From Chitinispirillaceae bacterium (GTDB lineage Bacteria > Fibrobacterota > Chitinivibrionia > Chitinivibrionales > Chitinispirillaceae), in the NCBI GenBank assembly GCA_016926315.1, contig JAFGOU010000075.1, forward strand, positions 1 to 8,783: a stretch of 8,783 nt of DNA. The letters run 5' to 3'. Shown here piece by piece: positions 1-6,801 of this stretch. Position 1 is the first letter of the stretch. Every line of letters starts with the position of its first letter. Position numbers and translations under genes: made by a program. The notes below the pieces were generated by a model, which did no database searches, was not told the origin of the DNA, and saw only the letters and a program-made list of their open reading frames with translations.

Positions 1-1254
1 ATTGCCGGTCAGACCGCGCCCGGAGGCGGCATTACCATCTACGGTAACGGCGTCGCGCTCAATGGCGATTCGGGCAACAATATCATCCGCTATATACGCA
101 TACGGATGGGAAAAAACGGGGACGATAAAAAAGACGCGCTGGCGATTTCCGAAGGACAGAACTACATGCTCGACAATGTTTCCATCTCCTGGGGGATCGA
201 CGGAACGCTCGACGTCAACGGCACCGGAATCGACAACCTGACCGTGCAGGACTGTATCGTAGGCCAGGGGATCAACGTCATCAACCACTCGACCGGCGGC
301 CTGATGCAGAGCGGAAAATGGTCGATCATCCGTACACTGTATATCGACAATAAAACGCGAAACCCCAAAGCGCGCGGCACGCAAGAGTGCATCAACAGCG
401 TGCTGTATAACTGGGCCTCGGACGGGTATATCATGGGGGACACCGAGGGGCTTTCCGAATGCAACATGATCGGTAATTACTTCGTCTACGGACCGTCAAG
501 CAGTGCCGGGTCGCACATCACCAACACCACGGCGGCTTTCCATGTGTATGGCAAGGACAACTGGGTTGATGACAATAAAAACGGCGTGCTCGACGGTACG
601 CTCATGACCAGTTACAAGACCGCCACGGTCATGAATACGCCGTACAATCATCCGGGCGTAAACGCCGTTCTTTCGGCAAAGGACGCGCTTGAGTATGTAA
701 GCAAAAATGCGGGAGCATCGAAGGTCCGCGACGCGGTTGACGAGTTTCTTGTCGACGAGCTGCTGTCGTATGGCAAAAAAGGGAAAATAATCACCACCGA
801 GGACGACAACGGCATCCCGAACAATGTGGGGACCGTTGCGGGCGGCACGCCGCCCGTTGACAGCGACAAGGACGGAATGCCCGATGCGTGGGAAAGAACT
901 CACGCGCTGGACCCGAACAATGCGGGTGACCATAAAGCAACCACGCTTTCGGCCGAGGGGTATACGAATATCGAAATGTACGTGAATGAACTGGCCGGCG
1001 ACAAGGTAAGGTATAAAAATCCTGTCGGTACGGCAGGAAATCCCGGCGCTGCCGGAATCCGCTCCATTACGGGCCCGGCCGCTGCCGAGGTAACCTGGAT
1101 CGATCTGCGCGGACGCATCGTTTTCAGGGAGACGCGGATGTTCGACCGGAACAATCAGGAGCCGGTCCCGCCCGGCCATCTGCGGGGAATGTACCTGGTG
1201 CGCCTGAAAGCGCAGGACGGGTCACCCCTTATGGTTCGAAGGCTCGTTCAATAG
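1..1254 (+). CDS. Secreted PL1-family pectate lyase, C-terminal part (5' end outside window)
   Basis: The reading frame is open from base 1, so the start codon and signal peptide lie upstream; 417 residues are visible. The enzyme should cleave polygalacturonate by beta-elimination outside the cell. The fragment opens with an AGQTAPGGGI motif, followed by IIRYIRIRMG and NVSISWGIDGT, a pattern I associate with the PL1 subfamily found in Bacteroidetes (probably PL1_2). The catalytic-strand motif RNPKAR is at fragment residues 120-125, matching the PL1 RxPxxR signature. Two acidic, probably calcium-binding segments follow: DDNKNGVLDG near 190-199 and a thrombospondin-3-like DSDKDGMPD near 287-295. 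The last 60 or so residues form a separate beta-rich domain with a DLRGR turn and a GMYLVRL strand, resembling T9SS sorting domains. The next gene, also a pectate lyase, starts 92 nt downstream. The family call is firm; the exact subfamily is less so. Confidence 0.87.
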   Translation: MAGQTAPGGGITIYGNGVALNGDSGNNIIRYIRIRMGKNGDDKKDALAISEGQNYMLDNVSISWGIDGTLDVNGTGIDNLTVQDCIVGQGINVINHSTGGLMQSGKWSIIRTLYIDNKTRNPKARGTQECINSVLYNWASDGYIMGDTEGLSECNMIGNYFVYGPSSSAGSHITNTTAAFHVYGKDNWVDDNKNGVLDGTLMTSYKTATVMNTPYNHPGVNAVLSAKDALEYVSKNAGASKVRDAVDEFLVDELLSYGKKGKIITTEDDNGIPNNVGTVAGGTPPVDSDKDGMPDAWERTHALDPNNAGDHKATTLSAEGYTNIEMYVNELAGDKVRYKNPVGTAGNPGAAGIRSITGPAAAEVTWIDLRGRIVFRETRMFDRNNQEPVPPGHLRGMYLVRLKAQDGSPLMVRRLVQ

Positions 1255-1284
1255 CCGGTGAGGTGATTGCAAGGCCGTTCAGAA

Positions 1285-1309
1285 AGGCTTCGACAGGCTT
1301 AGCCTGACA
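1285..1309. repeat. REP-like palindromic intergenic repeat
   Basis: The spacer between the two PL1 genes contains CTTCGACAGGCTTAGCCTGAC. Its core CAGGCT-T-AGCCTG (1294-1306) is a perfect 6-bp inverted repeat around one base, and AGGCTT also occurs twice as a direct repeat (1285-1290 and 1295-1300). The string closely resembles the widespread bacterial intergenic element of the form CTTCGACAGGCTCAGGCTGAC. It is too short and lacks a T-run, so a simple intrinsic terminator is unlikely. It may be a remnant of a REP/MITE-type element or a transcript-processing hairpin. Confidence 0.5.
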
Positions 1310-1346
1310 TCGGTAAATCGTCGCATGGAAAAGGAGTCCGGACGTT

Positions 1347-2660
1347 ATGAGAAAAAGGATCAACGTATGGAAGCAGGGACTTAGTACTGTCGCGGCTACC
1401 TTTGCCGTTGCGACAGTGGCGTTTGCCATTGAGGCCCAGGACGGCTGCACCTCGTTCGGATGGGCGAACTATGACGGTCAATCGGCGAAAGGGCCGGTCA
1501 CCGGAGGGGGAACGGCCGCGCCAACGCAGGTTACCACGTTTGCGGCATTAAAATCGGCGATAGAGTCATCCGACGCCAGAGTGATTTACGTCATGAACGA
1601 CATGGGGAACGGCTATTCGGGAACCAGCGGTGACGTTTTAAAACCCAAATCCAACAAGACGGTCATCGGCTACAGGCCGGGGATTACCGTCAAGTGTTCA
1701 TGGCAGATCAGCGGCGCCAGCAACCTGATCGTAAAGAACCTGATCTGCAGGGGGCCGGGGAATTCGAATTCCGAGCAGAACTGGGATGTCGTCAATATCC
1801 AGAGTTCATCCAAGAGGATCTGGTTCGATCACTGCACGATCATGGAGGGCGAGGATGGCAACTTTGATTTCGTCAAGGGTTCCGACAATCTGACGGTCAC
1901 CTGGTGCAAGTTCACCTATGTAACGGGCGGGGAGCATAATTTTTCAAATCTTATCGGATCGAGCGACAACGAGTCGGAAAGCCATGGGAAACTGAACGCC
2001 ACCTTTGCCTATTGCTGGTGGGAAAATGTCAATTCGCGCTGTCCCCGCACACGATACGGTAAGATCCACGTGCTCAACTGTTATTACAACAAGGTGGGAA
2101 GCGGAGCGTTTGCGGGATTCATGTCGAATATACGCGTGGAAGGAAGTTACTTCGAAAGCAATGTCACCAGCCCGACAGGGCTGATCAGCACCGGCGGACA
2201 GTCGGGTGTTTTTACCATCGATTGCAACGTGAACGGCACCAAAACCGATGGCTATACCACGGCTTTCACACCGCCGTACCAGTATAAAAAATACGGCAAC
2301 GCTGAGGTAAAAACGCTGGTCACCGGCAGGGCGGGACCGACCCTGACCGGTCCGAACGACTGTGGCGGTACGGTCGGCGTTGTTTCCCCGCAGCGGTTTT
2401 CCACCGCTCCAGCACTGATATCCGTTCCAGCGCGGGTGTCCGGTACCATCCGCGTAACCTACTGGGCGCAACAGGGTGAGGAGGTCAGGATGAGCCTGCT
2501 CAGTCTGGCGGGACGCACGATTGCGGAGAAAAAAAGCATATGCAACCGCACCGGCTGTGCCGCAGAAACAATGGATGAAAAGACAGCGCGGCCAGGCGTT
2601 TACGTTTTTACCCTGAGAAAAAACGGTCTGGCAGTGACGCAGAGGGTTGTTAAAAATTAG
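1347..2660 (+). CDS. Secreted PL1 pectate lyase with T9SS-like C-terminal domain
   Basis: This 437-residue protein is a right-handed beta-helix pectate lyase that should cleave de-esterified pectin by calcium-dependent beta-elimination. The start at 1347 has an AAGGAG ribosome site at 1331-1336 and gives a signal peptide (basic MRKR, then a hydrophobic stretch, cleavage near AFA-27 or IEA-30). PL1 landmarks are WFDHCTI at 159-165, acidic D170 and D174 in DGNFDF (likely calcium ligands), LIGSSD at 202-207, and RCPRTRYG at 231-238 followed by IHVLNCYY. R231 and R236 line up with PelC Arg218 (catalytic) and Arg223. The lysine usually found before the LIG motif appears to be phenylalanine (F199). 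Residues from about 350 to 437 form a beta-rich tail with an LAGR turn, GVYVFTL and terminal RVVKN, like T9SS sorting domains. Several cysteines occur in the catalytic domain. A terminator-like hairpin follows the stop, so this is probably the last gene of the upstream unit. Confidence 0.93.
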   Translation: MRKRINVWKQGLSTVAATFAVATVAFAIEAQDGCTSFGWANYDGQSAKGPVTGGGTAAPTQVTTFAALKSAIESSDARVIYVMNDMGNGYSGTSGDVLKPKSNKTVIGYRPGITVKCSWQISGASNLIVKNLICRGPGNSNSEQNWDVVNIQSSSKRIWFDHCTIMEGEDGNFDFVKGSDNLTVTWCKFTYVTGGEHNFSNLIGSSDNESESHGKLNATFAYCWWENVNSRCPRTRYGKIHVLNCYYNKVGSGAFAGFMSNIRVEGSYFESNVTSPTGLISTGGQSGVFTIDCNVNGTKTDGYTTAFTPPYQYKKYGNAEVKTLVTGRAGPTLTGPNDCGGTVGVVSPQRFSTAPALISVPARVSGTIRVTYWAQQGEEVRMSLLSLAGRTIAEKKSICNRTGCAAETMDEKTARPGVYVFTLRKNGLAVTQRVVKN

Positions 2661-2685
2661 GACCACCGGAGATTCCTCACAGGCC

Positions 2686-2713
2686 AGTGCAAAGGTGTCG
2701 GCACTTTCTTTTT
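2686..2713 (+). terminator. Possible Rho-independent terminator after the PL1 gene
   Basis: Twenty-five bases after the stop codon, AGTGC (2686-2690) and GCACT (2701-2705) can pair across a 10-nt loop and run into a T-rich tract, TTTCTTTTT, at 2705-2713. The stem is only 5 bp, so it is weak, but its position between a coding end and an AT-rich promoter-like region fits termination of the upstream pectate lyase unit. Confidence 0.5.
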
Positions 2714-2793
2714 GCCTAAAACAGTAATTCGCCGATACTGAATTAGCAGATACTAATGTTTTAATTGCCTATAAATCATATAATTGCAGTAAC

Positions 2794-2810
2794 GATACGT
2801 TTCCCGTATC
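2794..2810. promoter_or_regulatory. Perfect inverted repeat GATACG-N5-CGTATC, candidate operator or leader hairpin
   Basis: GATACG at 2794-2799 and CGTATC at 2805-2810 form a perfect 6-bp dyad separated by five bases. It begins 10 nt after the TATAAT hexamer, so it would cover the transcription start. A dimeric repressor or the product of the following gene could bind here, or it could fold in the RNA. The function is inferred from position and symmetry only. Confidence 0.45.
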
Positions 2811-2811
2811 T

Positions 2812-2827
2812 GTACTCAAAAAAGTAC
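2812..2827. promoter_or_regulatory. Second inverted repeat GTACT-N6-AGTAC
   Basis: GTACT at 2812-2816 and AGTAC at 2823-2827 form a 5-bp dyad around an A-rich six-base loop, one base after the first dyad. The tandem placement suggests a paired operator or two consecutive hairpins in the leader RNA. There is no T-run directly after it, so an intrinsic attenuator is not supported. Confidence 0.35.
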
Positions 2828-2889
2828 GCAAAATTTCGCTAAAATCAAAATTACCGCGCTTCGGTCCTCCTTTCCCTTTATATTATCCT

Positions 2890-3750
2890 GTGATGCAGCC
2901 CATAGAATTCTATACCGATTACCGTACCTTTCTTTCGGATTTCTATAATCAGAAAAAGAGGTCCTCGCGGGTATTTTCATACAGGTCGTTCTGCCTCAAA
3001 TCCGGACTTAAATCACCATCAGTATATAGAGAGGTCGTCGCCGGAAAGCGAAATCTGACCGCGGCGACCATAGAGGCGTTCAGTAAAGGTCTCGGGCTCC
3101 CTGAACGCGACCGCCGGTTTTTCGAAAATCTGGTCCTGTTCAATCAGGCAAAAAGCGAAGAGGCAAAGAAACGGTACCTCGCGGTCCTGCGTGGCTTGCG
3201 CTACCGCAAGCCGCAGAAGCAGATCCCGGTCCAACTCTACGCGTATTATGACAAATGGTATAACCCGGTCGTCCGGGAGCTCGCCGTGGCCATGAAGTGG
3301 AACGACGATTACGCCCTCCTGGCCAAAGCGGTCAATCCGCCGATTAAAACATCCGAAGCGCGGGAGAGCGTCAACCTGCTGCTCCGTCTCGGTTTTCTCA
3401 GAAAACGCGCCGGGAGCGGCTATGTGCTGACCGATCCCGACGTCACCACCGGCAACGAGGTCAATTCCCTGGCGGTACGCGCTCTGAACCGCGAATACGC
3501 GCGGCTCGGGCTCGAGGCGATCGACCGGTTTCCGCCAACGGAGCGCGATATTTCGAGCGTGATCATGGCGGTGCCGCGTGCAAAGCTCGCCGAGTTCAAA
3601 CGCGAGATCGTCGATTTCAGAAAAAGAATCGTCACCCTGGCCAACGATGAAGCGACAACCGCCGACAGTTTTTACTCGCTTGTGGTGGAGTTCTTCCCCG
3701 TGGGCGCGTCCATTCCTAAACAAGGCGCGGGCAATGAAAAAGTTGATTGA
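2890..3750 (+). CDS. TIGR02147/DUF4423-family putative transcription regulator
   Basis: This 286-residue cytoplasmic protein has no signal peptide or membrane segment. The N-terminal part (about 5-100) opens with FYTDYRTFLSDFY and contains a helix-turn-helix-like stretch near 29-70 (YRSFCLKSGL, SPSVYREVVAGKRNLT), followed by FFENLVLFNQAKS. The C-terminal part (about 113-272) matches my recollection of DUF4423, including a winged-helix-like segment VNLLLRLGFLRK at 161-172. The family is a paralogous set typical of Fibrobacter; its members are presumed regulators but are little characterised. The start is GTG at 2890 or ATG at 2893; neither has a Shine-Dalgarno sequence, and TATATTAT sits immediately upstream. 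The 3' end overlaps the following lipoprotein gene by 17 nt, implying coupled translation. By context it probably controls the pectinase genes or its own operon. The family call is fairly sure, the target is inferred. Confidence 0.82.
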   Translation: MMQPIEFYTDYRTFLSDFYNQKKRSSRVFSYRSFCLKSGLKSPSVYREVVAGKRNLTAATIEAFSKGLGLPERDRRFFENLVLFNQAKSEEAKKRYLAVLRGLRYRKPQKQIPVQLYAYYDKWYNPVVRELAVAMKWNDDYALLAKAVNPPIKTSEARESVNLLLRLGFLRKRAGSGYVLTDPDVTTGNEVNSLAVRALNREYARLGLEAIDRFPPTERDISSVIMAVPRAKLAEFKREIVDFRKRIVTLANDEATTADSFYSLVVEFFPVGASIPKQGAGNEKVD

Positions 3751-5371
3751 CGTTCTGACGGTCGCGCTGGCGTTCGGGTGCTGCTGCACCATGGGCCCGG
3801 ACCTTGCCGGTACGAGCGAACAGGGCAATGCGCGGGTGGTCGCCACCGTGTACACGTCCGCGGGCGCGCCTGCGGCAGGGGCAACGGTCAGGCTTCGACG
3901 GGCGGATTATGTGAAAGCGCTGGTGCTGCCCAAGCGGACCCTGCGCAGCTATGTCGATCTGCTCACCGATGCCAATGGATCGTTCACCATCGATTCACTC
4001 GATACCGGTGCGTATCTGATCGAGGCAACCGACAAGAACAGCAAAGCCGTTCTGTTCCAGTGTGCCGTCAGCGGCGGAAAAAAACGGACCGACAGCCTGC
4101 GCGCCGACACCATCCGGCCATTCGCCATAATCAAAGGCAAAATCGAATTCGACGCCTCCACTGACCGGCGTTTTGTCCAGGTGGTGGGACTGGAACGGCT
4201 GGTTGAGGTCGATGTTGACGGATCGTATACCCTTTCCGATCTCCCGGCTGGAACGTATACCCTGCGAATCATCAGCATCGATCCCGGCATCGAGACAACG
4301 GTTATCCCGAATATCGTCGCGCGGCCTGGCCAGGTAACGCTGGTGCCCTACGACGGATGGCTTTTTTCAAAACCGGTATACCTGAACACCACGGCAGCAG
4401 GGGCCGGCGTTTCAGATGAGGTGTATCGGTTCCCTGTGCTTGTCCGATTGAACGCGGGTAACTTTAATTTTGGCGAAGCAAAGGCCGATGGAGCGGATAT
4501 CAGGTTCATCAAGCCCTATGCGGACTCGACCCCGCTGCCGTTTGAAATCGAGCGCTGGGATACCGCCTCCGGACTGGCCGAGATCTGGGTCAATGTGGAT
4601 ACGGTACCTGGAAATGCAAATACGCGGGCGTTTATCATGCTGTGGGGAAATCCATCCGCCGGACCCGGCGTTCCAATACGCTCGGTCTTTGATTCCGCGA
4701 ACGGATTCGGCGGCGTGTGGCATTTTTCGGGTCATGGAGATGCGATTGCGCTGGACGCAACGCAGAACGGGTTTGATGGCACCCCCTCGAATGTCGGCGC
4801 CGCCGAGGGGATGATCGGCGGCGCCGGAAAATTCCTGAATAGCAGGAAAAGTTACATCGTGATGCAGAATACCGCGTCGGGAAAACTCAATTTTCCGGCC
4901 GACGGACACTATTCGATTTCTACATGGGTCAATGCCGACAGCCTTGGATATAACCGCGTCATTCTTGGAAAAAGTGATGTACAGTACTACCTGAGGATCC
5001 ATAATTCCAACTGGCGTTTCTCGGAATATCGCGACCTTCCCGAAAAAGGATGGGAGTATGCGGAATCGCCGTACTCATTTGGTAATTGGGTCCATCTCTT
5101 CGCCGTACGTAACGATACGTCACACTGCCTGTACGTCGACGGATTCTGCGTCGATAGTTCCAAAATGTTTGATGGCGGCGAGGGTTCGCGTATGGAATCG
5201 TTCAATGTGGAATTAGGCCGGCGGTTGTTGCCGGATGGATCCGACGGACTCTACTTTTCCGGCGCCATTGACGAGGTACGCATCTGCACGGTTGCCAGGA
5301 CCGCTGATTGGATAAGGTTGAGTTACATGAACCAACGGAAAGACGATATGCTGGTCCGATTCGGGCAATGA
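3734..5371 (+). CDS. Surface lipoprotein with Ig-like, DUF2341 and LamG-like domains
   Basis: This 545-residue predicted lipoprotein starts at 3734 inside the end of the regulator gene; upstream in-frame starts are rejected because the signal peptide begins here and an AAGG lies 8 nt before it. The signal MKKLIDVLTVALAFG is followed by three cysteines (16-18). Glycine at -1 fits a lipobox with Cys16 lipidated, although -3 Ala and -2 Phe are atypical. Domains in order: two Ig-like repeats of the carboxypeptidase-regulatory type (about 33-110 and 131-203, with DANGSFTIDSLDTGAYLIEA and DVDGSYTLSDLPAGTYTLRI); a DUF2341-like domain (about 229-312, FPVLVRLNAGNF to FIMLWGNP); and a concanavalin A-like/LamG domain (about 326-530, from GVWHFSG to GAIDEVRI). 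This suggests glycan or cell-wall binding at the cell surface. No catalytic motif is recognised, and it lacks the C-terminal domain of the neighbouring enzymes. A substrate-binding or sensing role beside the regulator is inference. Confidence 0.82.
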   Translation: MKKLIDVLTVALAFGCCCTMGPDLAGTSEQGNARVVATVYTSAGAPAAGATVRLRRADYVKALVLPKRTLRSYVDLLTDANGSFTIDSLDTGAYLIEATDKNSKAVLFQCAVSGGKKRTDSLRADTIRPFAIIKGKIEFDASTDRRFVQVVGLERLVEVDVDGSYTLSDLPAGTYTLRIISIDPGIETTVIPNIVARPGQVTLVPYDGWLFSKPVYLNTTAAGAGVSDEVYRFPVLVRLNAGNFNFGEAKADGADIRFIKPYADSTPLPFEIERWDTASGLAEIWVNVDTVPGNANTRAFIMLWGNPSAGPGVPIRSVFDSANGFGGVWHFSGHGDAIALDATQNGFDGTPSNVGAAEGMIGGAGKFLNSRKSYIVMQNTASGKLNFPADGHYSISTWVNADSLGYNRVILGKSDVQYYLRIHNSNWRFSEYRDLPEKGWEYAESPYSFGNWVHLFAVRNDTSHCLYVDGFCVDSSKMFDGGEGSRMESFNVELGRRLLPDGSDGLYFSGAIDEVRICTVARTADWIRLSYMNQRKDDMLVRFGQ

Positions 5372-5401
5372 ACATGAATTATTAACAAATAGAAATGATG
5401 T

Positions 5402-6760
5402 ATGACCCGCTTATTGGAAAAAATCATCTTCGCCTGTACTGCCGTTGGAAGTATCATCGGCCTTGCCGAGGCATACACGCCTCCTTCCGAGGTGCTGAAA
5501 ACTCTGGACAAGCTGCGCGGGTACAGCGAACTGACGTCGGCGGCAGGCTCCATGGACATTGATACCTACACCTCCAACCTCACCACCTGGCAGATGAGTC
5601 ACGGGGGGTTCAGCAAGGCGCGCGCCGCCATGTATGTCAATCCGTACGACGGAAAAGCCGCGCTCTCCGACTGGACCGGTACCGCAGGTACGCCGCTCGG
5701 GATGTATGACAACAGCGCGACCGTACAGGAGATGCGACTGCTGGCCGTACGGTATAAAGCCACCACGAACACCACTTATAAGACGCGGTTCAAAGCCTCC
5801 TTCAACAAGGCGGTGGGGTTCGTGCTTGCCTCGCAACTGACGACCGGCGGCTGGCCGCAGGTCCATCCCAAACGCGGCAACTATTCGGACCTTGCCACCT
5901 ATAACGACAACGCGATGGTCCGCGTCATGGTGCTGGTCAGGGATATCGTCGATAACAAGTCGCCGTTCGATTCCGACATCACGGCAACAGATAGCGTGGC
6001 CAGGCTCAAAACCGCCCTTGACAAGGCGGTCGATTTCGCGCTCAAGGCGCAGATTATCAATAATGGGAAGCCCACGCTCTGGTGCGCGCAGCACGATCCC
6101 GTCACCTTCGCGCCCATGGGCGCGCGCGCCTACGAGCTGGCCTCCAAGTCAGGGTCGGAGTCCGTGCCTGTGGCGTATTTCCTGATGGCATGGCCAAACC
6201 AGAGCGCGGCCGTGCAGAACGCGGTCAAGGGCGCCATTGCCTGGTATAAAAAAACGCGTGTCAGCGACCTGAAATTCTCGAACGGGCTGTTCGTGGCCAG
6301 CCCCGGGGCATCACTCTGGTACCGCTTTTACAATGTTGAAGACGATCGGCAGTTCTTCTGCGACCGCGACGGGATTAAAACCTACGATTTCATGTCGGTG
6401 AGCGAGGAGCGCCGCACCGGGTATCAGTGGGGAGGAGATTACGGGTCCACCTTGATCGGCCTGGAAGCGGGCTATCTCAGCGCCCTGGCCGCCACCGCGG
6501 TCACGCTGCCGGAGAAGCGTATCGGAATTGTGATGCGCGTCGGTCCCGGCCGTATTACCGTAAGGGTTCCCTGCGACGGCCGGTTCGTCGTGACGTATCT
6601 CGACGCGCGCGGCGCGCTGCTTGACCGCCAGGAGGCTTGGTCGACGGAAGGCATTCTCGACGCGCGGACCCCGGCAACGTTGCGCAATGGGGTGGTCGTG
6701 CTCCGGGTTTCGCGGCCCGGAGAGCCGCCCTTTGTCGCTAGGCAGTTCGTCAGATGGTAA
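5402..6760 (+). CDS. Secreted PL10 pectate lyase with T9SS-like C-terminal domain
   Basis: This 452-residue protein is a PL10 pectate lyase, an (alpha/alpha)-barrel fold that cleaves polygalacturonate by calcium-assisted beta-elimination. The signal peptide (MTRLLEK, then a hydrophobic stretch) should be cut after AEA-24. Family landmarks are QLTTGGWPQVHP at 145-156, YNDNAM at 167-172, WCAQHDP at 227-233, ARAYELASKSGSESV at 241-255, RFYNVEDDRQFFCDRDG at 308-324 and the RRTGYQWGGDYG block at 337-348. The conserved Asp and Arg residues in these blocks should form the metal and catalytic site. The catalytic domain ends near 365; residues 368-452 form a beta-rich tail with DARGALL and terminal VARQFVRW, comparable to the other enzymes' tails. 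The gene starts 30 nt after the lipoprotein stop with no clear Shine-Dalgarno sequence, so translation may depend on the upstream gene. No carbohydrate-binding module is seen. Confidence 0.93.
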   Translation: MTRLLEKIIFACTAVGSIIGLAEAYTPPSEVLKTLDKLRGYSELTSAAGSMDIDTYTSNLTTWQMSHGGFSKARAAMYVNPYDGKAALSDWTGTAGTPLGMYDNSATVQEMRLLAVRYKATTNTTYKTRFKASFNKAVGFVLASQLTTGGWPQVHPKRGNYSDLATYNDNAMVRVMVLVRDIVDNKSPFDSDITATDSVARLKTALDKAVDFALKAQIINNGKPTLWCAQHDPVTFAPMGARAYELASKSGSESVPVAYFLMAWPNQSAAVQNAVKGAIAWYKKTRVSDLKFSNGLFVASPGASLWYRFYNVEDDRQFFCDRDGIKTYDFMSVSEERRTGYQWGGDYGSTLIGLEAGYLSALAATAVTLPEKRIGIVMRVGPGRITVRVPCDGRFVVTYLDARGALLDRQEAWSTEGILDARTPATLRNGVVVLRVSRPGEPPFVARQFVRW

Positions 6761-6796
6761 GGTATTACCGGCATCCATTTCGTCAGATGAAAGGTA
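6746..6796 (+). repeat. Short direct duplication across the PL10-PL1 junction
   Basis: TTCGTCAGATG occurs at 6746-6756 and again at 6779-6789, followed in each case by a close variant of AAGGTA (GTAAGGTA and AAAGGTA). The first copy contains the end and stop codon of the PL10 gene; the second supplies the ribosome site of the next gene. The spacing is about 33 nt with one indel, consistent with a small tandem duplication. Confidence 0.65.
6790..6794 (+). promoter_or_regulatory. Ribosome binding site that fixes the PL1 start at 6802
   Basis: AAAGG at 6790-6794 lies 7 nt before the ATG at 6802. In-frame ATGs at 6754 and 6787 are less suitable: the first overlaps the end of the PL10 gene and both would put extra residues before the signal peptide. 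Confidence 0.6.
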
Positions 6797-6801
6797 CGAT
6801 C

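Larger units (their letters stand above)
2714..2889 (+). promoter_or_regulatory. AT-rich promoter and leader region of the regulator operon
   Basis: This non-coding stretch is clearly richer in A and T than the flanking genes. It contains a perfect TATAAT at 2779-2784, followed by TG. I see no good -35 hexamer at the right distance (TGTTTT at 2757-2762 is poor), which would fit a promoter that depends on an activator. Downstream of the presumed start near 2790 lie two neighbouring inverted repeats (2794-2810 and 2812-2827), then a pyrimidine tract at 2865-2879 and TATATTAT at 2879-2886 just before the start codon. No convincing open frame or RNA gene is seen. Confidence 0.55.

Noticed and set aside
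3578..3733. 52-residue N-terminal extension of the lipoprotein reading frame
   Set aside because: It overlaps the conserved C-terminal domain of the regulator in another frame and would bury the signal peptide; the start at 3734 has a better site and gives a normal lipoprotein signal.
3019..3855. Open frame of about 278 codons on the minus strand
   Set aside because: It is antisense to the TIGR02147 gene and the lipoprotein start. It has no ribosome site or recognisable motif and is explained by the codon bias of the + strand genes.
5402..5473. PL10 signal peptide read as a lipoprotein signal (IFAC at residues 9-12)
   Set aside because: The hydrophobic stretch before Cys12 is too short, and a good signal peptidase I site (AEA before Tyr25) follows.
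6754..6801. Upstream ATGs (6754, 6787) for the third PL1 gene
   Set aside because: The first overlaps the PL10 stop region, and both add residues before the signal peptide; AAAGG at 6790-6794 supports the ATG at 6802.
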